This document shows positions 1-8,253 of a DNA stretch of 64,000 nucleotides, in pieces. The stretch spans positions 1-64,000 of the forward strand of contig NZ_JARXVH010000012.1 in NCBI RefSeq assembly GCF_029892565.1. The letters run 5' to 3'. Every line of letters begins with the position of its first letter. Position 1 is the stretch's first letter. Under the pieces are notes generated by a model, which saw only the letters and a program-made list of their open reading frames with translations, was not told the DNA's origin and did no database searches. A program made the translations under genes and the position numbers. Source of the DNA: Streptomyces pseudovenezuelae. Its GTDB lineage: Bacteria > Actinomycetota > Actinomycetes > Streptomycetales > Streptomycetaceae.

Positions 1-93
1 GCCCTCGTGGCTTGCTTGAGCCGGATGCGGGGAAAGCTCGCACGTCCGGTTCTGAGGGGGCCGGGGATCAGCAATGGTCTCCGGCTACCCGAC
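1..93 (+). mobile_element. 3' end of a group II intron (domains V and VI)
   Basis: Bases 18-52 fold as a domain V: GAGCCGGA (18-25) pairs with TCCGGTTC (45-52). The AGC triad is at 19-21, the upper stem TGCG/CGCA is at 26-29/39-42, a GAAA loop is at 32-35 and the two-base CG bulge is at 43-44. Bases 60-85 fold as domain VI: GCCGGGGATC pairs with GGTCTCCGGC over 10 bp. A bulged A at 87 lies seven bases before a ...CCGAC end at about 93, as expected for the branch point and 3' splice site. The catalytic domains and any reverse transcriptase lie before the window. One extra base in the upper stem of domain V is slightly unusual. The intron end sits 15 nt past the stop codon of the leftward LuxR gene, in opposite orientation. 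Confidence 0.85.
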
Positions 94-108
94 CAACGTA
101 CGCAAGCT

Positions 109-2883
109 CTAGTCCGCGCCCAGCGCCTGCGGCAGCTCGCCCCTCCGTCTTATCCCCAACTTCTTGTACGTGCTGGTGAGATGGGTCTCCACGGTGCGGC
201 GGGCGAGGTGGAGGAGGCCGGCGATCTCCGTGTTCGTGCGCCCCTGGGCTGCTAGTTGGGCGATGCGGCGTTCGCTGCCGGTGAGGGAGCGGGAGCCGGT
301 GCGGACCAGGGCGGGGCGGCGGGCGCCGCCCTCGCGCAGGGCCTCCTCCGCGAGGGTCCGCAGCCGCAACGCGCCCAGGCGCTCGGCTCGTTCGGCCGCC
401 TCCCGCAGACACTCCCGGGCCCGGGCGCCCTCGACGGCGGTCAGTTGCCGGCCCTGTGCGAGGAGGGCCGCCACCAGCTCCGGCTCGGTCGCAGCGGGCG
501 CCGCGCGCAGCAACCGTACGGACTGCTCGGCCAGTTCGAGGCCGCGGCGGCCGCCGGTGACCGTGCCGAGGACCCGCAGGGCGCGGCCCACCGTGCGGGG
601 CGTGCCCCACTCGCGGGCCAGCCGCAGCTCCTCCTCGGCCAGCATGAGCGCCTCTCGGGGGTCGCCGAGCGCGAGCCGGCACTCGGCGGCGGCCGAGCGC
701 CACGGCGTGACCACCGGGCTGATCACATCGCGCGCGGTCTGGCGGCGCCCGCACTCCAGGAAGTCGTGCAGCGCCCCCGCGTGGTCGCCCGCGGCGGCCC
801 GCTGGACTCCGCGCGCGTAGAGGAACCGGTTCAACTCCCAGGAGTCCGGCGCCTCCCGCAGGTCGAAGCCGTCCGCGAGCCGTCGTGCCTCGACGGTGCG
901 GCCGGTCTCCACCAGCGCGATCAGGGTGTGGGCGTGCACGTTGGAGGGTCCGTCGTGCAGCCGGACGGGCGGCTCGACCGGGAGGTCCGCCCACTCGCCG
1001 CGCACCGCCGCGATGTCGGCGCGGGTGTTGAGCAGCGCCTGGTGCATCGGGTGCAGCATGCCGGGGCGCTGACCGGCCAGGCCGCGCTCCACGAGCCGGT
1101 CCGCCTCGTCGAGTTCGTCGGCCCACTGGGCGATGGTGGCGGCCGTGCCCAGCAGGAATGGCTCGGTCATGGGGTCGGCCGGTTCGGCGAGCAGGTCCCG
1201 TACCTGGCGCATGGCGTCCTCCGCCGAGGTCAGTCCGGCGGTCGCCACGAACCGTACGAGCAGCGCGCGGGTGGCCGGGCCGACCAACTCCGGGGCGCTC
1301 TGGGCGCGTTCGCACAGGCTTCGGTACACCTCGCGGCGGACCGTCTGGTCCTGCTCGGACAGCAGGGCGGAGGCGCTGTGCAGGATGCCGGCCAGATCGG
1401 GGTGGCCGACGAGCTGCTCGTCCACCCCGCGCAGCACCTCCACCGCCGCGCGGGCCCGGCCGCGCCCGGCGAGCGCGGTGCCCAGGGCCATGGCGGCCCG
1501 CACCCGGTCCTGCGGCCGGCCGGGCAGTGCCAGCGCCTCGGTGAGCCGGGGTATCCCGGCCGAGGAGCCACGGCCCGCGCACTCCAGGGAGCCCAGCTCG
1601 GTCAGCAGCCGCTGCCGGCGTTCGTCGGGCAGCGTCTCGTCCAGGGCCCGGCGCAGATACTCCACGGCGTCGTCGGGGCGGCCGTCGCGCACGGCGAGCG
1701 CGCCGGCCTCCTGGAGCACGCCCGGTGCCCAGGCGGTGCCCACCCGGTCGGAGACCAGCAGTTGCCGGGCCACCGCCTCGGTGGGGGCGCCGCGGTGCAG
1801 CATGGCCTCGGCGGCGGCCCGGTGCGCGGCGCGCCGCCGGGTCATGGGTACGCCGGTGAGCACCGCGTCCCGCAGCAGCGGATGGGCGTAGCGCGGCCGG
1901 CCGTCGGCGTCCGGGCGCAGCAGGCCGAGCCCGGTCATCGCGGTCAGCCAGCCCGCCACCCGCGCCGGGTCAGCCCCCGCCAACTCGGCGAGCAGGTCGC
2001 CGAGTTGACCGGCCGGTTCGACGTCCTCGGCGCCGGCCGGCGCGTGGTCCCACCCCTCGTCGAGGGCGGCGAGGGCCCGCGCCACCTCCGCGGTGCCGGG
2101 CCCGGCGCTGTCCAGCCACCATGAGACGGCCGCCGAGTACTCCCCGGGGTACAGGGCGGCGGTCGTCTCGGGCACGGGCCGGGGGACGCCGGGGGCGGCG
2201 AGGTCGTCAAGGAGGGCACGCAGCAGCAGCGGGCTGCCCGCGCCGGCCCGCACGCAGTCGGCCACCCAGGACGGGCGGGCCGAGGGGAACTTCGCGCGCA
2301 CCACGAAGGCCGCCCGGTCCGGGGTGAACGGGGCGAGGGTGTGGGTGTGCACGAGCGCCGGCGAGAGGGTGTGGGTCAGGCCCGGTGTGGGCACGTCGAT
2401 GTCGTACTGGCTGCGTTCGGTGACGGCCAGCAGGACGGGCTGTCGTAATCGGCCCACGTGCCGGGCGATCTCCACGAGCCAGCGGTGGGAGGGGGCGTCG
2501 GCGAGGTGGATGTCGTCCACGGCGAGCAGCAGGGGGGACTCGTCGGCGTACGAGCGAAGTACACGGCGCAGCAGGGCGGCCCGGTCGCGTTCGCTCGCCG
2601 CGGGGCCGGGTTCGTCGAATTCCGGTACGAGGCCGAGGAGTTGGAGCACGGTGGCGAAGGGTGCGGCGGCATCGCCCGGCGAACAGCGGGCGCGCAGCAC
2701 GCGCATGCCGTGGGCGGCGGCGTCTGCGGCGGCGGCCTCCAGGACGGTGGTCCGGCCGGTGCCGGTGGCGCCGCGCAGCAGCACCAGGCTCCCGGTGCCG
2801 GCCCGGGCGCGGGCCGCCGCGTCCGCCAACAGCGCGGCGGCTTCCCGATGTTCGCGCGGTCGGTCATGGTGCGCCTGGGACAT
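109..2883 (-). CDS. LuxR-family regulator with N-terminal AAA ATPase domain (LAL-like), eCIS-linked
   Basis: 924 residues. The start ATG at 2883 has an AAGGAGG ribosome-binding site just upstream; a longer open frame to 3081 lacks one. An N-terminal P-loop region (GATGTGRTT, residues 38-46) and a Walker B-like LLLAVDDIHLADAPS stretch are followed by a long helical repeat region. A C-terminal LuxR helix-turn-helix (LTGSERRIAQLAAQGRTN, then RRTVETHL) completes the protein. The P-loop has Arg where Lys is normal (GRT for GKT), confirmed in the DNA (CGG), so ATP hydrolysis may be altered. Residue 146 is encoded by TTA, which in Streptomyces implies dependence on the bldA tRNA. It lies divergent to the NarL-like gene at the edge of the eCIS locus, where a similar large regulator occurs in S. 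coelicolor as I recall. A role as pathway-specific activator of the CIS genes is inference. Confidence 0.9.
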   Translation of the reverse strand: MSQAHHDRPREHREAAALLADAAARARAGTGSLVLLRGATGTGRTTVLEAAAADAAAHGMRVLRARCSPGDAAAPFATVLQLLGLVPEFDEPGPAASERDRAALLRRVLRSYADESPLLLAVDDIHLADAPSHRWLVEIARHVGRLRQPVLLAVTERSQYDIDVPTPGLTHTLSPALVHTHTLAPFTPDRAAFVVRAKFPSARPSWVADCVRAGAGSPLLLRALLDDLAAPGVPRPVPETTAALYPGEYSAAVSWWLDSAGPGTAEVARALAALDEGWDHAPAGAEDVEPAGQLGDLLAELAGADPARVAGWLTAMTGLGLLRPDADGRPRYAHPLLRDAVLTGVPMTRRRAAHRAAAEAMLHRGAPTEAVARQLLVSDRVGTAWAPGVLQEAGALAVRDGRPDDAVEYLRRALDETLPDERRQRLLTELGSLECAGRGSSAGIPRLTEALALPGRPQDRVRAAMALGTALAGRGRARAAVEVLRGVDEQLVGHPDLAGILHSASALLSEQDQTVRREVYRSLCERAQSAPELVGPATRALLVRFVATAGLTSAEDAMRQVRDLLAEPADPMTEPFLLGTAATIAQWADELDEADRLVERGLAGQRPGMLHPMHQALLNTRADIAAVRGEWADLPVEPPVRLHDGPSNVHAHTLIALVETGRTVEARRLADGFDLREAPDSWELNRFLYARGVQRAAAGDHAGALHDFLECGRRQTARDVISPVVTPWRSAAAECRLALGDPREALMLAEEELRLAREWGTPRTVGRALRVLGTVTGGRRGLELAEQSVRLLRAAPAATEPELVAALLAQGRQLTAVEGARARECLREAAERAERLGALRLRTLAEEALREGGARRPALVRTGSRSLTGSERRIAQLAAQGRTNTEIAGLLHLARRTVETHLTSTYKKLGIRRRGELPQALGAD
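2446..2448 (-). other. TTA (leucine) codon in the LuxR-type regulator gene
   Basis: The complement reads CAC GTG GGC CGA TTA CGA CAG, matching residues HVGRLRQ. Leu-146 is therefore a TTA codon, a target of the developmental bldA tRNA in Streptomyces. Confidence 0.9.
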
Positions 2884-3194
2884 CCCTGCCTCCTTGCTCG
2901 GACGTGCCGTGTTCCGCTGTCGAGGACGACCGCAGAAGCTGGTAGGTGACGTGACAAGTCCCACGGCGGCCGGAACCCGTCGTTCGGGAACCGGGCAGTC
3001 CACCTCCGTCGTGGTACCCGTACGGCCGATCTCGTGGTGCTGCTCGTGGTGCTCCACGATTGCGCCCGCCCCACCCGCCACACGAGTGTGAGGAGTACAC
3101 GCCTGTCACCGCCCGCACAGAGGTGGCACGCACGTGGACATAGGGGAAACGCTTGCTCAGCTCATCGCGGACCACGCGCTCCGGGACGGCGGAC
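2884..3194. promoter_or_regulatory. Divergent intergenic region between two eCIS-linked regulators
   Basis: About 310 bases separate the start of the leftward LuxR-ATPase gene from the rightward NarL-like gene, so the promoters of both must lie here. The only clear signal is the ribosome-binding site of the leftward gene near 2891. I see no convincing -10/-35 pair, no strong inverted repeat and no small gene. Confidence 0.5.
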
Positions 3195-3815
3195 GTGCCC
3201 GAGCGGATACCCGTGGCGGTGCACGCACCCGACCCGATCCTGCGCGAAGGGGCCACCGGGCAGCTGCGCCGGTACCCGGAGATCGAACTGCGCGAGGAGT
3301 CCGGCCCCGGCACGGTGGCCCTCCTCGTGGGCGACGTGCTGGACGAGGCCACGCTGACCCGGCTGCGCCGGCTGGTGCGCAGCGAGGGGGCGCGGGCGGT
3401 GCTCGTGGTGAGCTCGCTGCGGGAGACCGAGCTGCTCGACGTCATCGAGTGCGGGGTCGGCGCCATCGTGTGGCGGCACGAGGCCACGGCGACCCGGCTG
3501 GTGCAGGCCGTGATCGCGGCGGCGCGCGGCGACGGGGACCTGCCGGCCGATCTGCTGGGCCGGCTCATCAACCAGGTCGGGACGCTGCACCGCAGCGCCG
3601 CAGGCCGGACCGGCGCACCCTCCTCGGGGCTGACGCCGCGTGAGGTGGATGTGCTGCGGTTGGTCGCCGAGGGACTGGACACCGGAGAGATCGCCGCCAA
3701 GCTGTCCTACTCCGAACGCACCGTCAAGAATGTGATGCACGGGTTGACGACCCGACTGCATCTGCGCAACCGGGCGCACGCCGTTGCCCATGCCCTTCGG
3801 GAAGGTTACATCTGA
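3195..3815 (+). CDS. NarL/FixJ-like response regulator with LuxR helix-turn-helix
   Basis: 206 residues from a GTG at 3195; a TTG at 3153 in the same frame is the alternative start. Residues 1-120 look like a divergent receiver domain: VAVHAPDPILREGATGQL at the start and LVVSSLRETELLDVIECGVGA in the middle. The acidic pocket is poorly conserved, so phosphorylation is doubtful. Residues about 140-206 are a canonical LuxR DNA-binding domain (LTPREVDVLRLVAEGLDTG, YSERTVKNVMHGL). No histidine kinase gene is adjacent. It precedes the CIS structural genes, and a stable GC hairpin follows its stop, so it appears to be a separate transcript that probably regulates the locus. Confidence 0.85.
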   Translation: MPERIPVAVHAPDPILREGATGQLRRYPEIELREESGPGTVALLVGDVLDEATLTRLRRLVRSEGARAVLVVSSLRETELLDVIECGVGAIVWRHEATATRLVQAVIAAARGDGDLPADLLGRLINQVGTLHRSAAGRTGAPSSGLTPREVDVLRLVAEGLDTGEIAAKLSYSERTVKNVMHGLTTRLHLRNRAHAVAHALREGYI

Positions 3816-3857
3816 CCGGAAGGGCAGCCGGGGCCGCCCCCTCGGACAGGGCGTTCT

Positions 3858-3896
3858 GCCCCGCCGCCGTCCCCTGCGTGCCTGCGGGGGCGGGGC
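3858..3896 (+). terminator. GC-rich hairpin after the NarL-like regulator
   Basis: GCCCCGCC (3858-3865) pairs with GGCGGGGC (3889-3896), with an additional short inner CCC/GGG stem. There is no T-run, which is common in Streptomyces terminators. Confidence 0.5.
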
Positions 3897-3966
3897 GGGC
3901 CGGGGGCAGGATCGGGTAACGGCAGGCCACACACGCGGTTGAGCACGGCAGGGCGGGAGCACGACG

Positions 3967-4653
3967 GTGATCCACGAAGTGGACGAGGTCCTCAAGGAGC
4001 TGCTCGGCGGCGGCGCGCTGACGGGTTCCGGGATCGACGTCGCGCTCGACGCACCGACCCGCGACTGGGCCGCCCGCCGCAACGCCCCCACCATCAACGC
4101 CTACTTGTACGACATCCGTGAGGACGTCAATCGGCGGCAGCGCGGACATATGCCGGTGCGCGACGAGCGCGACGTGATCGTGAAGCGGCGGCAACCGCCG
4201 CGCTGGTTCCGGCTGTCGTATCTGGTGACGGCGTGGACGAAGCAGCCGCAGGACGAACACCGGCTGCTGTCCGCCGTGTTGGCCACGCTGATCCCGCGCG
4301 AGCTGATCGCCCCCGGGGAACTCCCCGGCTCGCTGGGCGCGTTGGGCCTCACGGTCGGCATCTCGGTGGCCGGCATCCAGACCGAGGCGCGCTCCTTGGC
4401 CGAAATCTGGTCCGCGCTGGGCGGCGAGCTCAAGCCGTCCCTCGACCTGGTGGTCACCGCGCCCTTCCCGGCCTACCCCGAGTACGACGCCGGCCCGCCC
4501 GTCACCGAGGGCGCCGCGGTCCGCGTCCGCACCATGGACGAGGAGCACCCGGTCACCGAGGAACGCGCCCACCGCCCGGCCCACGTGGCCGCCGCCCGCG
4601 ACGCCCGCACCACGGCACGGCTCGGCAAGGGCCGGGGGACGGACGGCACGTGA
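3967..4653 (+). CDS. eCIS Pvc16-family protein (DUF4255), probable tail-cap/terminator
   Basis: 228 residues, GTG start preceded by GGCGGGAG. The N-terminal segment (IHEVDEVLKELL ... INAYLYDIREDVNRRQ) and the following FRLSYLVTAWT ... LLSAVL pattern are typical of DUF4255/Pvc16 proteins. These occur beside the AAA+ ATPase in eCIS loci and are thought to cap the sheath-tube at the end distal to the baseplate. The last 60 residues are polar and variable. The stop overlaps the GTG start of the AAA+ gene by GTGA, so the two are probably translationally coupled. Confidence 0.85.
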   Translation: MIHEVDEVLKELLGGGALTGSGIDVALDAPTRDWAARRNAPTINAYLYDIREDVNRRQRGHMPVRDERDVIVKRRQPPRWFRLSYLVTAWTKQPQDEHRLLSAVLATLIPRELIAPGELPGSLGALGLTVGISVAGIQTEARSLAEIWSALGGELKPSLDLVVTAPFPAYPEYDAGPPVTEGAAVRVRTMDEEHPVTEERAHRPAHVAAARDARTTARLGKGRGTDGT

Positions 4654-6812
4654 CGACGCAGATCCCCCAGGCCCAGCCGGGTTCGGCACGCGAGGCCGCG
4701 CTGGAGGAAGCCGCTCTGCACGAAGAGGCGCCGCGCGAAGGGGCACCTGACGAAGGGACCCCGCACGAAGAGGCGTCCTACGCACCGACGGAGTCCGACT
4801 TCGCAACCGACCTCGCCCCCGCCCCCGCCGTCTCCCTCATTGCCCGGCTCGGCGCGCTGCGTGACCGTGTGGCCGAGCTGGTCGACCTCCGGTCCGCCGA
4901 CGACCCCACGTCCGCCGATCCGATGCGCGGGCTGTATCTGTCGGACGAAGCGATACGGCACCTGCTGCTCCCGGTGGAACCGGTCCGGGAGGCCTTCGCC
5001 GAGGGCCGCCTCGGTGCGCCCGTCGCCCCGCAGGACCGTCTCGTCGCCCTCGCCGGGCGTCTCGGACTGACCGAGTTCGACGCCGTGCTGCTGCTCATCG
5101 CGCTCGCGCCCGATCTGGACCGCACCTTCGAGCCGCTGTACGGATACCTGAACGACGACGTCAGCCGGCGTCGGGCCACGGTCGCCCTCGCGCTGGACCT
5201 GCTCGGAGTGCCCGTGCACTCGGCCGGCTCCCGGGCGCGGTTCCATGCGACGGCCCCCTTGTCGACGCTCGGGTTGCTCACCGTGGAGGAGCCCGAGCGT
5301 CCTTTCCTCAGCCGGTCGTTGCGGGTGCCCGACCGGCTCGTGGCGCATCTGCTCGGCGACGACACCCCGGACGCGACGCTCACCGGCCACCTGCACCCGC
5401 TGCCGGCGCCGCCTCCCTCGTATGACCCCCAAGAGCCGTTCCTGGACGGAGAGTTCGCGCCCTTCGTGCACCGGCTGACCGCCTCTCTCACCGCCGGCCC
5501 GCTCACCGTCTACCTCCGTGAGCGGCGCGAGGGCGAGGGGCTCGCCTGTGTCGCCGCCGCACTGGACACCGCAGGCATGCCGGCGCTGCGCTTCTCGGGT
5601 CCCGAGGACCGGGTGCCCGACCTCCTGCGAGAAGCGCGGCTGAGCGGTCGCGCGATCGTCGTCTCCGGGCTGCCGGACCAACCGGCCGGGCTGATGCGGG
5701 AGTTGATGAGCGCCGCCGACGTGTCCGTGCTGGTCACCGGGCCCCGCCCGTACGACCCCCAATGGTGCGAGCACGACCCGCTCGTGCTGGACGTGCCCGC
5801 GCAGCAGGCGGAGGCGGTACGCACCTGGTCGGCCGCCCTGGGCGAGGAGCCCGACTTCGATCTGGCCGCCGTCGTCGCCCCGTACCACCTCTCCGGCGAC
5901 CGCATCGCGCGCGCCGCGCAGGCCGCCCGCCAGCTCGCCCGCTTCGACGGGACCGCGCTCTCCCCCGCACATCTGCGCCTGGGCGCCCGACAGCAGTCCG
6001 CGTCGGGCCTTGAGCAGCACGCACGCCGTATCCACCCCGCCGTCGACTGGCAGGACCTGGTCCTGCCCGACCGGCCCCTCACCCAGTTGCGCGAACTCGC
6101 CCTGCGCGCCCGGCATCGCGACCGCGTCCTCGGCGACTGGCGGCTCAGCGCGGGCGGCGGCCGGGGCCGGGGTGTGCTCGGGCTGTTCGCGGGCGAGTCC
6201 GGCACTGGCAAGACGCTGTCGGCGGAGGTGGTCGCCGCCGAACTGGGTCTCGACCTCTACGTCGTCCAACTCTCGTCCGTGGTCGACAAATACGTCGGCG
6301 AGACCGAGAAGAACCTGGAGCGCATCTTCTCCGAGGCCGACCGCACCGACGCCGTGCTCCTCTTCGACGAGGCCGACGCCGTGTTCGGCAAGCGGTCCGA
6401 GGTGAAGGACTCACACGACCGGTACGCCAACATGGAGAGCGCCTATCTGCTCCAGCGGCTGGAGTCCTTCCACGGCATCGCCCTGCTCACCACCAACCTG
6501 CGCGCCAACATCGACGAGGCGTTCACCCGGCGCCTGGACCTGGTGGTCGACTTCCCGTTCCCGGACCGCCACCAGCGGCTCGCCCTGTGGCGGCAGAGCC
6601 TGTCCCACGTGCCGTGTGCCGGCGAGCTCGAACTCGGGCCGGTGGCCGCCGACTTCGAGCTGGCCGGCGGCTCCATCCGCAGCGCCGTGGTGACCGCCGC
6701 GTACCTCGCCGCGGCCCGCGACGACCTCGTCACCGGGGCCGACCTCCTGGAGGGCGCCCGGCGCGAGTACCGCAAGGCGGGCCGACTGGTGCCGGGCGAA
6801 GGCTCCTGGTAA
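4650..6812 (+). CDS. eCIS-associated AAA+ ATPase (Pvc15-like)
   Basis: 720 residues from a GTG that overlaps the previous stop; the open frame runs further upstream but only through the Pvc16-like gene. Residues 1-45 are an acidic Ala/Glu-rich tail, then a winged-helix-like and non-catalytic ATPase-like half. The C-terminal AAA+ module has Walker A GESGTGKT (515-522), Walker B VLLFDEADAVF (about 568-578), a sensor-1 region (LLTTNLRANID) and an arginine-finger region (EAFTRRLD). Family members are needed for assembly or stability of eCIS particles, probably as remodelling ATPases in the cytoplasm. A bidirectional terminator hairpin follows directly. Confidence 0.93.
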   Translation: MTTQIPQAQPGSAREAALEEAALHEEAPREGAPDEGTPHEEASYAPTESDFATDLAPAPAVSLIARLGALRDRVAELVDLRSADDPTSADPMRGLYLSDEAIRHLLLPVEPVREAFAEGRLGAPVAPQDRLVALAGRLGLTEFDAVLLLIALAPDLDRTFEPLYGYLNDDVSRRRATVALALDLLGVPVHSAGSRARFHATAPLSTLGLLTVEEPERPFLSRSLRVPDRLVAHLLGDDTPDATLTGHLHPLPAPPPSYDPQEPFLDGEFAPFVHRLTASLTAGPLTVYLRERREGEGLACVAAALDTAGMPALRFSGPEDRVPDLLREARLSGRAIVVSGLPDQPAGLMRELMSAADVSVLVTGPRPYDPQWCEHDPLVLDVPAQQAEAVRTWSAALGEEPDFDLAAVVAPYHLSGDRIARAAQAARQLARFDGTALSPAHLRLGARQQSASGLEQHARRIHPAVDWQDLVLPDRPLTQLRELALRARHRDRVLGDWRLSAGGGRGRGVLGLFAGESGTGKTLSAEVVAAELGLDLYVVQLSSVVDKYVGETEKNLERIFSEADRTDAVLLFDEADAVFGKRSEVKDSHDRYANMESAYLLQRLESFHGIALLTTNLRANIDEAFTRRLDLVVDFPFPDRHQRLALWRQSLSHVPCAGELELGPVAADFELAGGSIRSAVVTAAYLAAARDDLVTGADLLEGARREYRKAGRLVPGEGSW

Positions 6813-6832
6813 CCGGGGCACTTGGCGACGGC

Positions 6833-6858
6833 GGCGGCCGGGCTCCCCCTCGGCCGCC
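6833..6858. terminator. Bidirectional terminator hairpin between convergent eCIS genes
   Basis: GGCGGCCG (6833-6840) and CGGCCGCC (6851-6858) form a perfect 8-bp stem with a 10-base loop, in the 57-bp gap between the convergent AAA+ gene and the first membrane-lectin paralogue. Confidence 0.65.
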
Positions 6859-6869
6859 ACCGGTCTCGG

Positions 6870-8252
6870 TCAGTCCTGCACGCGCCATTTCTGGTTGGGC
6901 GTGCCGGAGCAGGTCCACAGCTGGAGCTTGGTCCCCTTGGCGGTCCCGTTGTCCTTGGCGTCCACGCACTTGTCGGCCTGCGGGTTCACCAGGTCGCCGG
7001 CCTGGCTCAGCACGAACTGCTGGGCCGGGTTGCCGCTGCACCGGGCGAGCTGGATGTGCGCCCCGTCGTCCTTGGAGCCCCACGCCACGTCCATGCACAT
7101 GCCGACGGAGCGCACGGTGCCGTCGCCGCGGAAGTCCCACTTCTGGTTGGCGGCGGTGTCCGCGCAGTCCCAGAGCTGAAGTTGGGTGCCGTCCTTGCCC
7201 TTGCCGTTCTGCGCGCCGGGGACGTAGATGCAGCGGTTCGAGCCCTGTCCGATGATGAGCTGACCCACCACCTTGGCGGTCTTCTTCGGCTTGGGCTTCG
7301 ACTCGGTCGACGGCTTCTTCCCGCCGCCCGTCGAGCCCGAGGAACCGGACGAGTCGGTGTTCCCCGAGCCGCCCGACCCGTTGTCCGACTCCTCCTCGGT
7401 CGCCAGCGGAACGGACGGCTCCGGAGCCGCCTGGGCGAGGTCGGGAGAGGCCTGTGACGAAGGAGCGAGGGTGTTGCCGGCCACGACGGGCTTCGGTTTG
7501 GCGGCGGTGCCGACCTGGGGCTTGTAGGCGATCCAGAACATCGTGAAGGCGAGAGCGAGGGCGAAGAAGAGGCCGAAGAAGGTCGCCAGCCAGCGGGGCA
7601 GGAACCCGCGCTGGAGGTAAGTCCCCTCCACGGGAAGGGGGTTGGCGCCCGACCGCAGTACCGACAGGGTGTACGGCCGCTGTTCCTTCGACCCGAACCA
7701 GATGATCTTGCGCGGCTTCAGTGTCGTCTTCACGAAGGCGGCCCGCCCCGGCTCGATCTGCACATTGCTCGGGTAGATCTCGTACGCGAGATGGTCACCG
7801 TGGTCGTTGCCGCTGATCGACGCCGTCAGCTTCGTGTTGCCGATGTTGTCGATCGCCAGCCTCGGCCGCCCACGAAAACGCCCCTTCACAGTGGGGGGCA
7901 CCAATTCGGCCCGCACCTCCGTGAACGGAGTGATCGTCAGGTTCCCCTCGGGAACGGTCGTCGCCTCCGGATGCTCGGTCGGCGTGATCCGTACCGCGTA
8001 CGGGTTCGGTCCCGCCGCCGCGTCAGGCGTGCGCGGTGGGGAGAACGTCAGATCCACCGACCCCGTCGTCCCGGGGTACAGCCGGAGCGTCGGCGGCTCC
8101 ACCGTCGTCCAGGGCGCCACCGGCCCCACCGCCTCGAAGCGGTACTCGTCCACCACGTCACCGGTGTTGCGCAGGCGCAGCCGCACACGCGTGCTGCCGC
8201 CCGGGTCAACCGTCGCGGAAGCGGGTTCCAGAGAAGTCCACAGAGCGGTCAC
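6870..8252 (-). CDS. CIS-linked type II membrane protein with C-terminal ricin-type lectin domain (paralogue 1)
   Basis: 460 residues. GTG start at 8252 has GGAGGG upstream and lies one base past the stop of the preceding paralogue. Residues 1-205 are a beta-rich Ig/COG1470-like module without a signal peptide. One transmembrane helix spans about 219-242 (FLPRWLATFFGLFFALALAF). A Pro/Ser/Lys-rich linker follows, and from about 335 a ricin-type beta-trefoil with QxW-like repeats (LQLWDCADTAANQKW, LQLWTCSGTPNQKW). Predicted topology is cytoplasmic N-terminus with an extracytoplasmic lectin. The first 250 residues are nearly identical to the next two genes while the C-terminus differs. Relatives have been called 'hydrolytic protein', but I see no catalytic motif. 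A role as membrane partner or sugar sensor of the injection system is inference. Confidence 0.85.
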   Translation of the reverse strand: MTALWTSLEPASATVDPGGSTRVRLRLRNTGDVVDEYRFEAVGPVAPWTTVEPPTLRLYPGTTGSVDLTFSPPRTPDAAAGPNPYAVRITPTEHPEATTVPEGNLTITPFTEVRAELVPPTVKGRFRGRPRLAIDNIGNTKLTASISGNDHGDHLAYEIYPSNVQIEPGRAAFVKTTLKPRKIIWFGSKEQRPYTLSVLRSGANPLPVEGTYLQRGFLPRWLATFFGLFFALALAFTMFWIAYKPQVGTAAKPKPVVAGNTLAPSSQASPDLAQAAPEPSVPLATEEESDNGSGGSGNTDSSGSSGSTGGGKKPSTESKPKPKKTAKVVGQLIIGQGSNRCIYVPGAQNGKGKDGTQLQLWDCADTAANQKWDFRGDGTVRSVGMCMDVAWGSKDDGAHIQLARCSGNPAQQFVLSQAGDLVNPQADKCVDAKDNGTAKGTKLQLWTCSGTPNQKWRVQD

Positions 8253-8253
8253 G

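Noticed and set aside
256..2124. A 622-codon plus-strand frame opposite the LuxR-type regulator
   Set aside because: Low-complexity Gly/Ala/Gln composition and complete overlap with a well-supported regulator gene.
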